Below, piece by piece: positions 1 to 8,221 of a stretch of DNA of 39,850 bases. The stretch comes from Burkholderiales bacterium (lineage in GTDB: Bacteria; Pseudomonadota; Gammaproteobacteria; Burkholderiales; Casimicrobiaceae). Made by a program: the position numbers and the translations under genes. The DNA is taken from the NCBI GenBank assembly GCA_016790165.1, contig JAEUPL010000036.1, positions 1-39,850 of the forward strand, read 5' to 3'. Under the pieces are notes generated by a model. That model was not told the origin of the DNA, searched no databases, and was given only the letters and a program-made list of their open reading frames with translations. Positions within the stretch are counted from its first letter, which is position 1. Every line of letters begins with the position of its first letter.

Positions 1-1
1 G

Positions 2-139
2 AACAACAGCGCCGAGCGCACCGCTTGGCTGCCGTCCTTCCTGGCCTACTACAACGCCCGCAGGCCCCATTCGGCCTTGGGCCACAAGCCTCCAGCTTCC
101 CGACTCAGCGGGAAGAACCTATTGCAACTTAACAGCTAG
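2..139 (+). CDS. IS481-type transposase, C-terminal fragment
   Basis: Only the last 45 codons before a TAG stop are inside the window; the rest lies to the left. The fragment contains the tail of a DDE integrase core, with the run YYNARRPHSALGHKPPASRL that is typical of IS481-family transposases (integrase core, rve_3 type). I could not place the right end of the element between the stop and the receptor terminator at 190-218. Whether the element is intact cannot be judged from this piece. It marks the left boundary of the amino-sugar locus as a site of insertion. Confidence 0.8.
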   Translation, partial: NNSAERTAWLPSFLAYYNARRPHSALGHKPPASRLSGKNLLQLNS

Positions 140-189
140 CCGGCAGCGAGGCCCGGTCCGCGTCGTTGAGGATCCGCATCGGCGCAGCG

Positions 190-218
190 AAAAAAAACGG
201 GCGCGAATATCGCGCCCG
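190..218 (-). terminator. Rho-independent terminator of the TonB receptor gene
   Basis: Read on the minus strand, a perfect 9-bp stem (198-206 with 210-218, cgggcgcga arms, 3-base loop) is followed by an uninterrupted run of eight T (190-197). It starts 22 bases after the receptor stop codon. It should end the whole minus-strand amino-sugar transcript. Confidence 0.9.
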
Positions 219-239
219 CTGCCATTGAACCTGCGTGAT

Positions 240-3101
240 CTATTTGAAGCTGTACGTCGCAAGCAGCGTGTAGGCGCGCCCACGAGGATCGGCGACGCGC
301 GGCTCCCACGAACTGCCCGCGCCGGTATTGCCGTCATAAGCGGCACTGAACGGTGGATCCGTGTTGAGGATATTCTTGACACCCAGGGTCACGCCAAGAT
401 TCTTGATGCCGGAGTACGTCAGGCTGACATTGAAACGCGAGACGTCGCCGGTCTTGGCGCTCCAGTTCGGCGGGACGATCGTTCCATTGGCAACACCAGG
501 AAGCACGGCGTCATAGTAGCCGGTCGAAAAGATCTGGGTGAGTGTCCCTGTCCACGGCCCCTTTTCGAACGAAATCGACGCGACGTGCTTCCAGCGCAGC
601 GGGATATCACCGCTGCGGCTGAAACGCCCCACCTCATTACTCCCAAACGGTGCACTCGTGATCACGCGCGACTTGCGTTCGATCATGTAGGTGCCATCGA
701 TCTTGGCACTGAGTTTGCCACCCCACACGCTCGTCGATGCTCGCGCACCCAGTTCCAACCCCTTGGTGATCGTCTCGCCGGCATTCACCCACCGCCGATC
801 AATGCCAACCAGCGCGCCGCTGGCGTCGCGCAGGAAGCGATCAGGAAACAGGTTTGCATTGCTCAACAACGTCGTCAAGGGAATGTCGTAGATCGTGCCA
901 CTACGACGTACTTCCCAGTAGTCCGCGTTGGCGCTCAACCACGGCGTGGGATCAATGACCAGGCCCACCGAGTGCTGTTTCGCGGTTTCCGGGCCGAGGT
1001 CGGGCTTGCCGCCGGTGTAGATCGAGGGCGTGATGGACTCGCAGCCCGGGACCGTGGCACTCACGACGCCGGAGGGACATTTGGCGGGGTCAGCCAAGTC
1101 CTTGCCCGAATAAGGCGATTGCGTGACACCATAGAACAGTTGCCCAAAGGTCGGGACCCGGAAGCCGGTGTTGTAGGAACCGCGCACCAACACCTGCTGC
1201 ACGGGTACCCAACGGAACGTGACCTTCGGGTTCGTCGTGCCGCCAAAGCCGCTGTAGTCGTCGTAGCGTACGGCGCCAGTGACTTCGAGGGACTTCGTGA
1301 TCGGGACCAGCACTTCTGCGTATGCGGCCTTGATGTCGCGCTTGACACCGTTGAGATCATTCACGGAATCGAAGGGCGCGTTAAAAATGTTGCGCTGGGT
1401 CGCGATGTCGGTCGCGTTGCCAGTGAATTGGTATTTCTCCTGGCGAACGTCGACCCCGACGGCGGCCATCACGTCACCGGCGGGCAGTTTGAAGATCGGG
1501 CCGGACGCAGAAATGTCGGCCTGTGTCGTGGTGTACTTGCCGCCGTAGAGCGTCGTGCCCGTTGCGGATGCGGCGGCGAGCGCAGCCATCGCCTCAGGCG
1601 TTTGCGACTGCCCCGCCGGCAGGAACGGATTGAGCAGACCGCTGCGCAGTAGCGGCACGAACTTGTCGTTGAAGTAGTAGCCGCCACCCAACAGCGACTT
1701 GGTATCGCTCGTCGCCTGCGACACGCCAAACTTGTAGTCCCAGGTGCCGAAGACGCCCTCGCCGCCGACCAGAAAGCGACGCGTTTCCGCCGTCGTCTCA
1801 ATCTCGCGCGGACCACAGGGCATGCAGCGCCAACGGTAGGCGATGCCCTGTCCGCGGTTCTCCTCGATCGTCGGAAAGACCGAGACCAGAGCGTTAAATA
1901 CCGTGTTGTAGGCCGACCCCGTGCTCGGATAGAGGAGGTTGAAGAACGGGTTGGTGGATGCGGTGCTGCTCGAAATCTGGTTCGGCGAGAAGGTCTTCTT
2001 CGTCGTGACGTCGGCGCCGATGAATTCGCCGAACAGTGTCAGCGAGTCGTTGAGCTTGAAGCTCGCGCGGGCCACCGCGCTCAGATTCTCGACGGGCTGT
2101 TGAATTGCGGCGGCACGTCCGGTGTCCCATGCGCAGCCGTACTTGGCGGAGGGAGTGGCCCAGAGTCTTTCATCGTACGCGGCCATCCCATCAATCGAAT
2201 TGCAACCGGCTTGCCCCGGCAAGTCCAGGACGTTAATGCCGTTCATGGCAACGGTCTCGCCCGGCCGGGTGGGCCCGGTGCCGTTGACCAGCGTGCCAGC
2301 CGCGTTGCGTGATGACAGCGCTGTACGCACCGTGCTCAAGGTGAAAGCAGTCGCGTACGGTGTGCCACGCGTGTCAACAGACAACCCACGGTCTGGCTGG
2401 AACGTATTGACAAAGTCACGTTGATCCCCGCGCAGGGCTTCGTTCTTCGTGTAGGACAGCGACGCCATCACGTTGTATCGGTCTCTCGCCAGGTTACCCC
2501 ACCCGCCGACGGCGGAGAAGCGCGTGATGTTTCCGCCGCCAGCTTCGGTGACGTCGGTGAACGCACTGAGCGTGAGGCCAGTGACATCCTTGCGCAGAAT
2601 GAAGTTCATCACACCGCCGATAGCATCAGTGCCGTACAGAGCGGAGGCACCGTCTTTCAGTACTTCAACGCGCTCGATCGCGGCGATCGGAATCGAGTTC
2701 AGGTCGACCACACCACCGTTGAGTCCGTGCGCCGCGATGCGGCGACCGTTGACGAGGATCAGGGTGGCGTTCGAACCCTGGCCGCGCAGGTTGGCCGCAG
2801 ATGCGCCGTTGTTACCCCGACTCACGCCGGCCGCGACGTCGCCGTTGGAGGCCAGATTGTCGAGGCCGTTTCCGTTCACGCTCAACTCCATCACGAGTTG
2901 TTCGGCGCTGACGATACCGGCGCGTTCGATGTCCTGACGCGTCACGATTTGAACCGGCAGGGCGCCTTCGTTCTGCACGCGCTTGATGCCCGAGCCGGTA
3001 ATCTCAACGCGCTCAACCTTTTGCGGCTGCGCGTCTTGCGCAAACGCTGGGCTTGCAATCAAAACCAGTGACATGCACTGAGCGAGTTTGTTTAGTTTCA
3101 C
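240..3101 (-). CDS. TonB-dependent outer-membrane receptor
   Basis: A 953-residue outer-membrane receptor that should import a specific ligand using TonB energy. A Sec signal peptide (about residues 1-21, ending SPAFA) is followed by a TonB-box-like stretch (VERVEITGSGIKR), a plug domain (about 45-170, with LRGQGSNATLILVNGRR and the ALYGTDAIGGVMNFIL motif) and a long beta-barrel ending YSFK. The start is GTG, with a purine-rich AAGGGG about 6 bases upstream. It is the last gene of the minus-strand string of amino-sugar and peptidoglycan genes, 246 bp downstream of the serine hydrolase, and has its own promoter candidate. From context I infer a muropeptide or GlcNAc-oligomer ligand. Sequence alone gives only the family; siderophore or other substrates remain possible. 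Confidence 0.93.
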   Translation of the reverse strand: MKLNKLAQCMSLVLIASPAFAQDAQPQKVERVEITGSGIKRVQNEGALPVQIVTRQDIERAGIVSAEQLVMELSVNGNGLDNLASNGDVAAGVSRGNNGASAANLRGQGSNATLILVNGRRIAAHGLNGGVVDLNSIPIAAIERVEVLKDGASALYGTDAIGGVMNFILRKDVTGLTLSAFTDVTEAGGGNITRFSAVGGWGNLARDRYNVMASLSYTKNEALRGDQRDFVNTFQPDRGLSVDTRGTPYATAFTLSTVRTALSSRNAAGTLVNGTGPTRPGETVAMNGINVLDLPGQAGCNSIDGMAAYDERLWATPSAKYGCAWDTGRAAAIQQPVENLSAVARASFKLNDSLTLFGEFIGADVTTKKTFSPNQISSSTASTNPFFNLLYPSTGSAYNTVFNALVSVFPTIEENRGQGIAYRWRCMPCGPREIETTAETRRFLVGGEGVFGTWDYKFGVSQATSDTKSLLGGGYYFNDKFVPLLRSGLLNPFLPAGQSQTPEAMAALAAASATGTTLYGGKYTTTQADISASGPIFKLPAGDVMAAVGVDVRQEKYQFTGNATDIATQRNIFNAPFDSVNDLNGVKRDIKAAYAEVLVPITKSLEVTGAVRYDDYSGFGGTTNPKVTFRWVPVQQVLVRGSYNTGFRVPTFGQLFYGVTQSPYSGKDLADPAKCPSGVVSATVPGCESITPSIYTGGKPDLGPETAKQHSVGLVIDPTPWLSANADYWEVRRSGTIYDIPLTTLLSNANLFPDRFLRDASGALVGIDRRWVNAGETITKGLELGARASTSVWGGKLSAKIDGTYMIERKSRVITSAPFGSNEVGRFSRSGDIPLRWKHVASISFEKGPWTGTLTQIFSTGYYDAVLPGVANGTIVPPNWSAKTGDVSRFNVSLTYSGIKNLGVTLGVKNILNTDPPFSAAYDGNTGAGSSWEPRVADPRGRAYTLLATYSFK

Positions 3102-3193
3102 GGTAACCCCTTTTCGTCTCGAAAGCTGAATCAGCGGCGCACCCAGCCTGCCTGGTCGCGCTACAGGAATATTGTTACAACGCTGCGTAGTCC

Positions 3194-3224
3194 ATTATCA
3201 CCCGATTGCCGCAATCCGTGTCAA
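3194..3224 (-). promoter_or_regulatory. Sigma70-type promoter for the TonB receptor gene
   Basis: On the minus strand, TTGACA (3219-3224) is followed after 18 bases by TGATAA (3195-3200), or after 19 bases by GATAAT (3194-3199). This is the best -35/-10 match in the 246-bp gap between the serine hydrolase and the receptor. The leader to the GTG start would be about 85 bases. It suggests the receptor can be expressed separately from the upstream catabolic genes. Confidence 0.6.
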
Positions 3225-3347
3225 CGCGAGCCTGCCGAATCGAACTATCGGGGCGGGGGATTTGCAAACTTGCGACGCCAAGCCTCGGGGTGGACCCGTC
3301 GGATCCGGCGTCGGGCGCACCGGCCATCCGCTAAGCGGCCGTCGGCA

Positions 3348-4727
3348 CTATCGGGCATCCGTCTCCGATCTCGCAACGCGCCAAAGCGCGTCAAGAATCA
3401 GCTCCTCGTAGCGGTAGAAACCCGAATAGCGCCCAGTGTCCGTCGCCGGATCGAATCCGACCCCGCCCGAGAGAAAAACGACGCCGCAGCGCTCATGACG
3501 ATTCATCAGCACCGCAGAGGTCAATCCGTACGCGTCTCCGAGGTGCCCAACCGCTGTGAGCCCACCGCCAGCGCGCAACCAGTCCCCTCGCCCGTGTGCG
3601 AACGTGTCAGTGAAGATCTGCGCGCCCAGTCCCCAGGCCTGGCTGCGCGACACAGTCTCCGTACCCTTCGCGGTGGCGGATTCCCCGCGCTGCCACTGCG
3701 GACGAAACATTTCGTCGATCCAGTTGCCGTTGAAGACCAACCGACCGCGGTGCCTGCCGTGGTTCAGCACGACCTGAACCAGCGTTGCCAGGCCACGCGC
3801 CCCGATGCGCAGGCCGCCCTGCGGGCTCAGCAGTGACCCATTGCGCCCCGGCACATACGCCGCAGAGGTACGCGGCACAGGCGGGGACGCCTCGTAGTCG
3901 TCCACCTGCGGCCGCCACGGCCCGCGCGGTTCCCACTGCTCACGTCCCTGGCGTTCAACACGCTTGCGATAAAGGGTCGCGACGTGCTGCAACGCCGACG
4001 TCGGCAAGTGCGCGGGGTCAAACGTCGCCTGGACACCCAGCGGCGAGAACACCGCGTCCTGCATGAACCGATCGAAACGCTGCCCGGTCACCGTCTCAAT
4101 GAGGGTCGCGATCACGCCGGAGGCGAGGTTGCAGTACGCAAACGCCTGGCCGGGAGCCGCATCGCGCGACCATACGCTTCGTTTGCCCGCGAACGCCCCG
4201 CGAGCAAGCAGTACGTCGCGGATGTCGTCTGCCTCGGGAAAGCTATACCCGGCATCGTCGCGCAGCGACGACGTGTGGCACAACAGCATTCGCAGCGTGA
4301 TGGCTTGCGACGGAAAATTCGGGTTGCGAACCGCGACGCCGAGATAGCTCGAAATATCGCGGTCCAGATCAAGCCTGGCTTGCGCCAGCAGGGTCAGCAC
4401 GCCGAGCGCGGTCACCCACTTGGAAATCGATGCAACTCGATAGAGCGTATCGACGGTGGCAGGCCGATGCGCCACGCCAGTGGCGTCGATCCAGCGCTGT
4501 CCGTAGTAGCCCTCAAAGACAATTTCGCCGTTGCGCAGAACAATCGTCGCGAGGCTGGCCAGCTCGCGATCGGGTCGCCGCAGAATGGCGGCGAGTTCGG
4601 CGGCCGTTGCCGCGTTGCTGTCTGCAGGGATGGGCGTCATGTCCCAGAAATTGCTGCGACATCCGGCCAGCCCCAGCGACGCGGCGAGCATCGTGCGGCG
4701 GCGCCAGTCGACGCTGCCCCTCACCAT
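3348..4727 (-). CDS. Class C beta-lactamase-fold serine hydrolase, lipoprotein
   Basis: 459 residues with the three motifs of class C beta-lactamase/penicillin-binding-like hydrolases: SxxK at S100-K103 (SISK), YxN at Y198-N200 (YCN) and HxG at H395-G397 (HLG). The N-terminus has a short hydrophobic segment ending in a lipobox, LAGC (C23), preceded by RRR, so an exported lipoprotein is likely. The start overlaps the stop of the upstream AmiD-like gene by 7 bp (ATGGTGA), showing translational coupling. Family members include esterases, D-aminopeptidases and Bacillus AmiE/YbbE, a muropeptide amidase found in murQ clusters. Its place beside AmiD and MurQ makes a muropeptide-cleaving role the best inference; a beta-lactamase is less likely. 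The exact bond cleaved is unknown. Confidence 0.85.
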   Translation of the reverse strand: MVRGSVDWRRRTMLAASLGLAGCRSNFWDMTPIPADSNAATAAELAAILRRPDRELASLATIVLRNGEIVFEGYYGQRWIDATGVAHRPATVDTLYRVASISKWVTALGVLTLLAQARLDLDRDISSYLGVAVRNPNFPSQAITLRMLLCHTSSLRDDAGYSFPEADDIRDVLLARGAFAGKRSVWSRDAAPGQAFAYCNLASGVIATLIETVTGQRFDRFMQDAVFSPLGVQATFDPAHLPTSALQHVATLYRKRVERQGREQWEPRGPWRPQVDDYEASPPVPRTSAAYVPGRNGSLLSPQGGLRIGARGLATLVQVVLNHGRHRGRLVFNGNWIDEMFRPQWQRGESATAKGTETVSRSQAWGLGAQIFTDTFAHGRGDWLRAGGGLTAVGHLGDAYGLTSAVLMNRHERCGVVFLSGGVGFDPATDTGRYSGFYRYEELILDALWRVARSETDAR

Positions 4728-5584
4728 CGCTGCCGAACGCGAAATCCATCCGCCCGATTGACAACGTCCAGGAGCGCTGCGGTCTCTGCGTCGGGATGGC
4801 CCTCAAAGTTGGCCGGGCGGTACTTCAACTGGAAGGACGTCAAGGCGTCTCGTGTCACGCGGTCATGCGCGCCCGTGGGTGGTACGTTGAAACCGTGCGC
4901 CATCAGTTTTTGCTGAAACCAGAGCACATCAGGCAACGCCTGCTGATAAGCCACCAGGCGTTCCCGCGTCATCCCCTCGTCCGGCCAGGGAATCAGGCCG
5001 GCGTCTGCGAACTTTTTCCAGGGAAATTTGGGGCCGGGGTCGTTCTTGCGACCCGGTGCGATGTCGCTGTGGCCGAGCACGCGGTCGGGCCGGATCGCGT
5101 GATCCTTCATGATCTGACGGCACAAGGCGATCACGAGATCTATCTGCGCCGGGTCGAAATCGTCAAAGACGACGGAACCGTCGGCCTGCTTGCGCGGTCC
5201 CCGGTTGACGATCTCGATCCCGATCGAACTGGCATTCAGCAGTGCAGCGCCCTTCCACCAACTCACCCCCGCGTGATACGCACGGCGACTCTCATCGACC
5301 AGGCGATAGATCTTCGGCGGCGTGTCGCCCTGGGAGTCGCTAACGAGATAGTGGCTGCTGACGGGTCCCTGGGTGAGAATCTTCAGCGACCGAGGAAAGT
5401 CCTCGGCCGTGAAATGCAGTATCAGATGTTGCGCACGACTGTCCTGGCTCACCGAAGTAAACGTGGTGTCGATCACCAATCGGGGCGCGTCCGGCGCGGG
5501 CAGCCCAGCGCAGCCTGCAAGCACCGCGCTGCAACAAGCGAACAAGGCAGCGCGGATGCGTCCGCAATCGTCACGAAATGCCAT
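4721..5584 (-). CDS. amiD: N-acetylmuramoyl-L-alanine amidase, AmiD-like lipoprotein
   Basis: 287 residues. A lipobox LAGC (C25) follows a hydrophobic signal, so it should be an outer-membrane or periplasmic lipoprotein. An Amidase_2 domain (about 35-190) carries the zinc ligands H57 (LILHF), H172 (GHSDIAPGRK) and D182 (NDPG), with the catalytic Glu at E124 (GIEIVN). A peptidoglycan-binding domain follows (about 210-275). This is the E. coli AmiD layout. It cleaves the MurNAc to L-Ala bond, freeing glycans from stem peptides. The start chosen has AAGGAG 7 bases upstream; a longer frame up to 5659 lacks this and overlaps the kinase gene by far more. It overlaps the kinase 3' end by 14 bp and the serine hydrolase start by 7 bp. 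Confidence 0.93.
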   Translation of the reverse strand: MAFRDDCGRIRAALFACCSAVLAGCAGLPAPDAPRLVIDTTFTSVSQDSRAQHLILHFTAEDFPRSLKILTQGPVSSHYLVSDSQGDTPPKIYRLVDESRRAYHAGVSWWKGAALLNASSIGIEIVNRGPRKQADGSVVFDDFDPAQIDLVIALCRQIMKDHAIRPDRVLGHSDIAPGRKNDPGPKFPWKKFADAGLIPWPDEGMTRERLVAYQQALPDVLWFQQKLMAHGFNVPPTGAHDRVTRDALTSFQLKYRPANFEGHPDAETAALLDVVNRADGFRVRQRW

Positions 5585-6521
5585 GCTGTCGCTCCTTGTC
5601 CGTCGTGTTCGTGCGCAATCGTTCAACCGCGCATTTTGCAGCAGCCACATGCGCCTCAAGCGTGCGCCAGTTCACTGGAACATCAGGGGCGATCCGGGCG
5701 CGCGCCGCGTGCTGAATCAGCTCGTGCATCAGTGCGGCCCGTCCCGCGATGGTCACAGGTCGTTGACCGAAGCGTCCGACCATCGCATTCGCCAGCCGCG
5801 CCAGCTCGCCGCCGGCATCGCGGAGAATGTCTCGCGCGAGGCCGTCGACCTCAGCGCATTCGGCGACGATCAACGCGAGTCGACCCACCTCGCCGCGATC
5901 CCGCTCCATCAAAAACCGAGCGGAAAAAATCGACGAATCGCCGCCAACGGCATTGAACAGCCGCTGCGCCATCGGTGAGTGCTGCCATGCGCCCGGCGAC
6001 TCATCCTCGCGCCGCCATACCCGACGCAACGCCTCACGCGCCATCCAGTAGCCGCCACCGGCATCGTCGAGCAGCACGCCCCGCCCGCCTGCTCGTTGCA
6101 ACGCGCCTGTCTCGTCGATGAATGCGGCGATCGAACCGGTTCCGGCGTACACGAGATACCCCTCACCCGGCGTAAACGCTGCACGACAAGCGATCTCCAC
6201 GTCACTCGCAATCGACACCGCAGCGTCGGGCAATCTGAATGCCCGCGCAAATATCGATTGCAATGCCGCGCTGCCGGCCCCGATACCCGTCACACCGGCG
6301 TAAACCGAGTCGGCCCCCGCTGGTACGGTCGACGCCAGCTGCTCAACACATTGCCTGACCCGGTCAAACCCGGTTGGCGCCAGAAGCTCGGCCCCGCTGA
6401 AGCCCGGCCCATCGCCGTGCGCAATGTCGCTCCCTGCCGAGTCCATCAGCGCCCAGCGCGATGACGTTCCACCCACATCGACACCGAGCGCGAACTGGTG
6501 CTTCATCGGCTGGGCGATCAT
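5571..6521 (-). CDS. BadF/BadG/BcrA/BcrD-type amino-sugar kinase (GlcNAc or MurNAc kinase)
   Basis: 316 residues of the ASKHA ATPase fold. The N-terminal phosphate-binding loop reads GVDVGGTSSRW, the second phosphate motif region has GTGSIAAFI, and GVLLDDAGGGYWMAREAL is typical of the BadF group that includes human and bacterial GlcNAc kinases and clostridial MurK, which phosphorylates both GlcNAc and MurNAc. Start: ATG at 6521 forms an ATGA overlap with the upstream glycosidase stop; an ATG at 6506 is the alternative. MurQ and NagA in the same operon need MurNAc-6-P and GlcNAc-6-P, and no PTS is present, so this enzyme is the likely source of both. Dual specificity is inference. Confidence 0.88.
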   Translation of the reverse strand: MIAQPMKHQFALGVDVGGTSSRWALMDSAGSDIAHGDGPGFSGAELLAPTGFDRVRQCVEQLASTVPAGADSVYAGVTGIGAGSAALQSIFARAFRLPDAAVSIASDVEIACRAAFTPGEGYLVYAGTGSIAAFIDETGALQRAGGRGVLLDDAGGGYWMAREALRRVWRREDESPGAWQHSPMAQRLFNAVGGDSSIFSARFLMERDRGEVGRLALIVAECAEVDGLARDILRDAGGELARLANAMVGRFGQRPVTIAGRAALMHELIQHAARARIAPDVPVNWRTLEAHVAAAKCAVERLRTNTTDKERQHGIS

Positions 6522-8221
6522 CGCGTCACCACGGAACGCGGACCCTCGCGGCCATGCCGATCCAGCCAACTCGCAGCCACCCGACGCAGCGGCTGGCCCC
6601 TGCCGTCGAACGCGGGCACCGTCCGTTCGATTGTGGTGCGCGGCAACGCCGTCAACAACGGCTCTGGCGCAGTCCACGGTACCCGCTGCACGGGTTCGCT
6701 GGCATCGCCGTAGCCGAGCCAGAGCGCACCCGATTTGATGCTTGCGCGTTCGCGCTCGTCGGAAACATTTATCGCGACTGCGATACGACAGGATGCGCCG
6801 GGCGCCGAATCACCGCATTGCAAAGCCAGCAGGGGCGCCTGCGGCGGCAAGACGCGCGGTGGCACCCGCCATGGCGTTGCCGGCACCCAGGCGCGAGTGG
6901 CGTAAGACCCACGCGCGAGCACGTCGCTCACGCCACGGCGGTTTTCATTGAGCGCGGCGAGACTGAAATGCAGGTGCCCAGTCGCGCCCACCCGACTGCG
7001 CTGCGTGGCAATTTGCTGAGTGATTTCGTCCGGCGACCACGATTTCTCGCTGGCATCGATTCGACTGGTGAACAAGCCCGGCCAGATATGCCGCCCGCGA
7101 ACATTCGATTGGGTCCAGTAGTCCAGCAGAACGGGAAACGCTTGCGCAGTTTGCGCGATGGGCCAGTACAGTTGCGGGGCCAGGTAGTCGAGCCAGCCGT
7201 TGGCGAGCCACCGTTCCACGTCGGCGTAGATGCGGTCGTACTGGCTGAACCCGGAAATGCCCGGCGGACGGCGATCAGGGCGACCCACGCCGAACGGGCT
7301 GATACCCACCTTGAGCCCCGGCTTGATGGCGTGGACTTCCCGGTAAAGCGCGGCGACAAAACGGCTGACGTTTTCGCGGCGCCAATCCTCGCGGCTCATA
7401 CGACCGCCGCTACCCTGATATCGCAACCAGGACGGCTCGTCCGGGAAGGGTTCGTCGCGCGGCGCTGCGCTCTCCGCTGGCGTGCCGGCCGCGCTCGGTG
7501 CCACCGGTGCATTCGGGACGGGCACAGCGGAAACAGGCGCGGGGGTCGCGGGCACCGACGCCGCCGGTACCGGATACGGATAAAAGTAGTCATCGACGTG
7601 CACCCCGTCGACGTCATATCGGCGCACGACGTCGGCAATCACATTCAGTGAATGCCGGGCAGCAGCGTCGTCGCCTGGGTCAATCCACAGCATGTCGCCA
7701 TAGCGCTTTACGGCGTCAGGCATGATGCGGCTGACGTGCGTGGCTGCCGGCGGGGACTTCGCACTCGAATGCCGCGCCCGAAACGGATTGAACCAGGCGT
7801 GCAGCTCGATCCCGCGCGCATGCGCAGCGGCAATCCATTCCGCCAGCGGGTCGTACCCCGGCGCGGGAGCACGCCCTTGTTCGCCACTGAGGTACTCCGA
7901 CCACGGCTCAAGCGCCGACGGGTAAATTGCGTCGGCGGCCGGTCGCACCTGCAGGATGATCGCGTTGAGTTTGAGCCGCTCAACGGTATCGATTGCGCGC
8001 TGCATCTCGGCGCGTAGAGCAGCCACCGGCAACCCGCGCTGGCTCGGCCAGTCAATATTTGCCACCGTGGCGATCCAGACACCACGGAACTCGCGTGGCA
8101 GCGGCGGCGGTTCCGCACTATCGCGACCGCCATGCACGCCCCGGGACGCGCAGCCGACCAGCCCGAGCAATACGCTACAGCCCAGAACCAATGCGAACAG
8201 ACGGTGCAACCCGCGCGTCAT
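6518..8221 (-). CDS. GHL10-family (DUF187) glycosyl hydrolase-like lipoprotein, DigH/YddW-like
   Basis: 567 residues. A signal ending in a lipobox (LVGC, about C24) gives a lipoprotein. The GHL10 domain starts at EFRGVWIATVANIDWPS and contains the family blocks NAIILQVRPAADA, HAWFNPFRA, VDGVHVDDYFYP, LKVGISPFG and YLAPQLYWP. E. coli DigH (YddW), of this family, cuts peptidoglycan glycans stripped of peptides, which fits the amidases encoded just downstream. A Pro/Ala/Val-rich low-complexity stretch (about residues 219-254, bases 7460-7567) sits right after the VDDYFYP block, inside the barrel. The start at 8221 makes an ATGA overlap with the nagX-like gene and gives a clean signal peptide; a start at 8248 would add nine residues. 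Substrate is inferred from family and context. Confidence 0.9.
   Translation of the reverse strand: MTRGLHRLFALVLGCSVLLGLVGCASRGVHGGRDSAEPPPLPREFRGVWIATVANIDWPSQRGLPVAALRAEMQRAIDTVERLKLNAIILQVRPAADAIYPSALEPWSEYLSGEQGRAPAPGYDPLAEWIAAAHARGIELHAWFNPFRARHSSAKSPPAATHVSRIMPDAVKRYGDMLWIDPGDDAAARHSLNVIADVVRRYDVDGVHVDDYFYPYPVPAASVPATPAPVSAVPVPNAPVAPSAAGTPAESAAPRDEPFPDEPSWLRYQGSGGRMSREDWRRENVSRFVAALYREVHAIKPGLKVGISPFGVGRPDRRPPGISGFSQYDRIYADVERWLANGWLDYLAPQLYWPIAQTAQAFPVLLDYWTQSNVRGRHIWPGLFTSRIDASEKSWSPDEITQQIATQRSRVGATGHLHFSLAALNENRRGVSDVLARGSYATRAWVPATPWRVPPRVLPPQAPLLALQCGDSAPGASCRIAVAINVSDERERASIKSGALWLGYGDASEPVQRVPWTAPEPLLTALPRTTIERTVPAFDGRGQPLRRVAASWLDRHGREGPRSVVTR

Noticed and set aside
225-1652. 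Long plus-strand frame antisense to the TonB receptor
   Set aside because: A shadow frame typical of high-GC coding DNA; the minus-strand receptor has complete signal peptide, plug and barrel.
3348-4727. Acquired AmpC-type beta-lactamase resistance gene
   Set aside because: The motifs are shared by the whole hydrolase family; the lipobox, YCN and HLG motif variants and the muropeptide gene context favour a cell-wall hydrolase.
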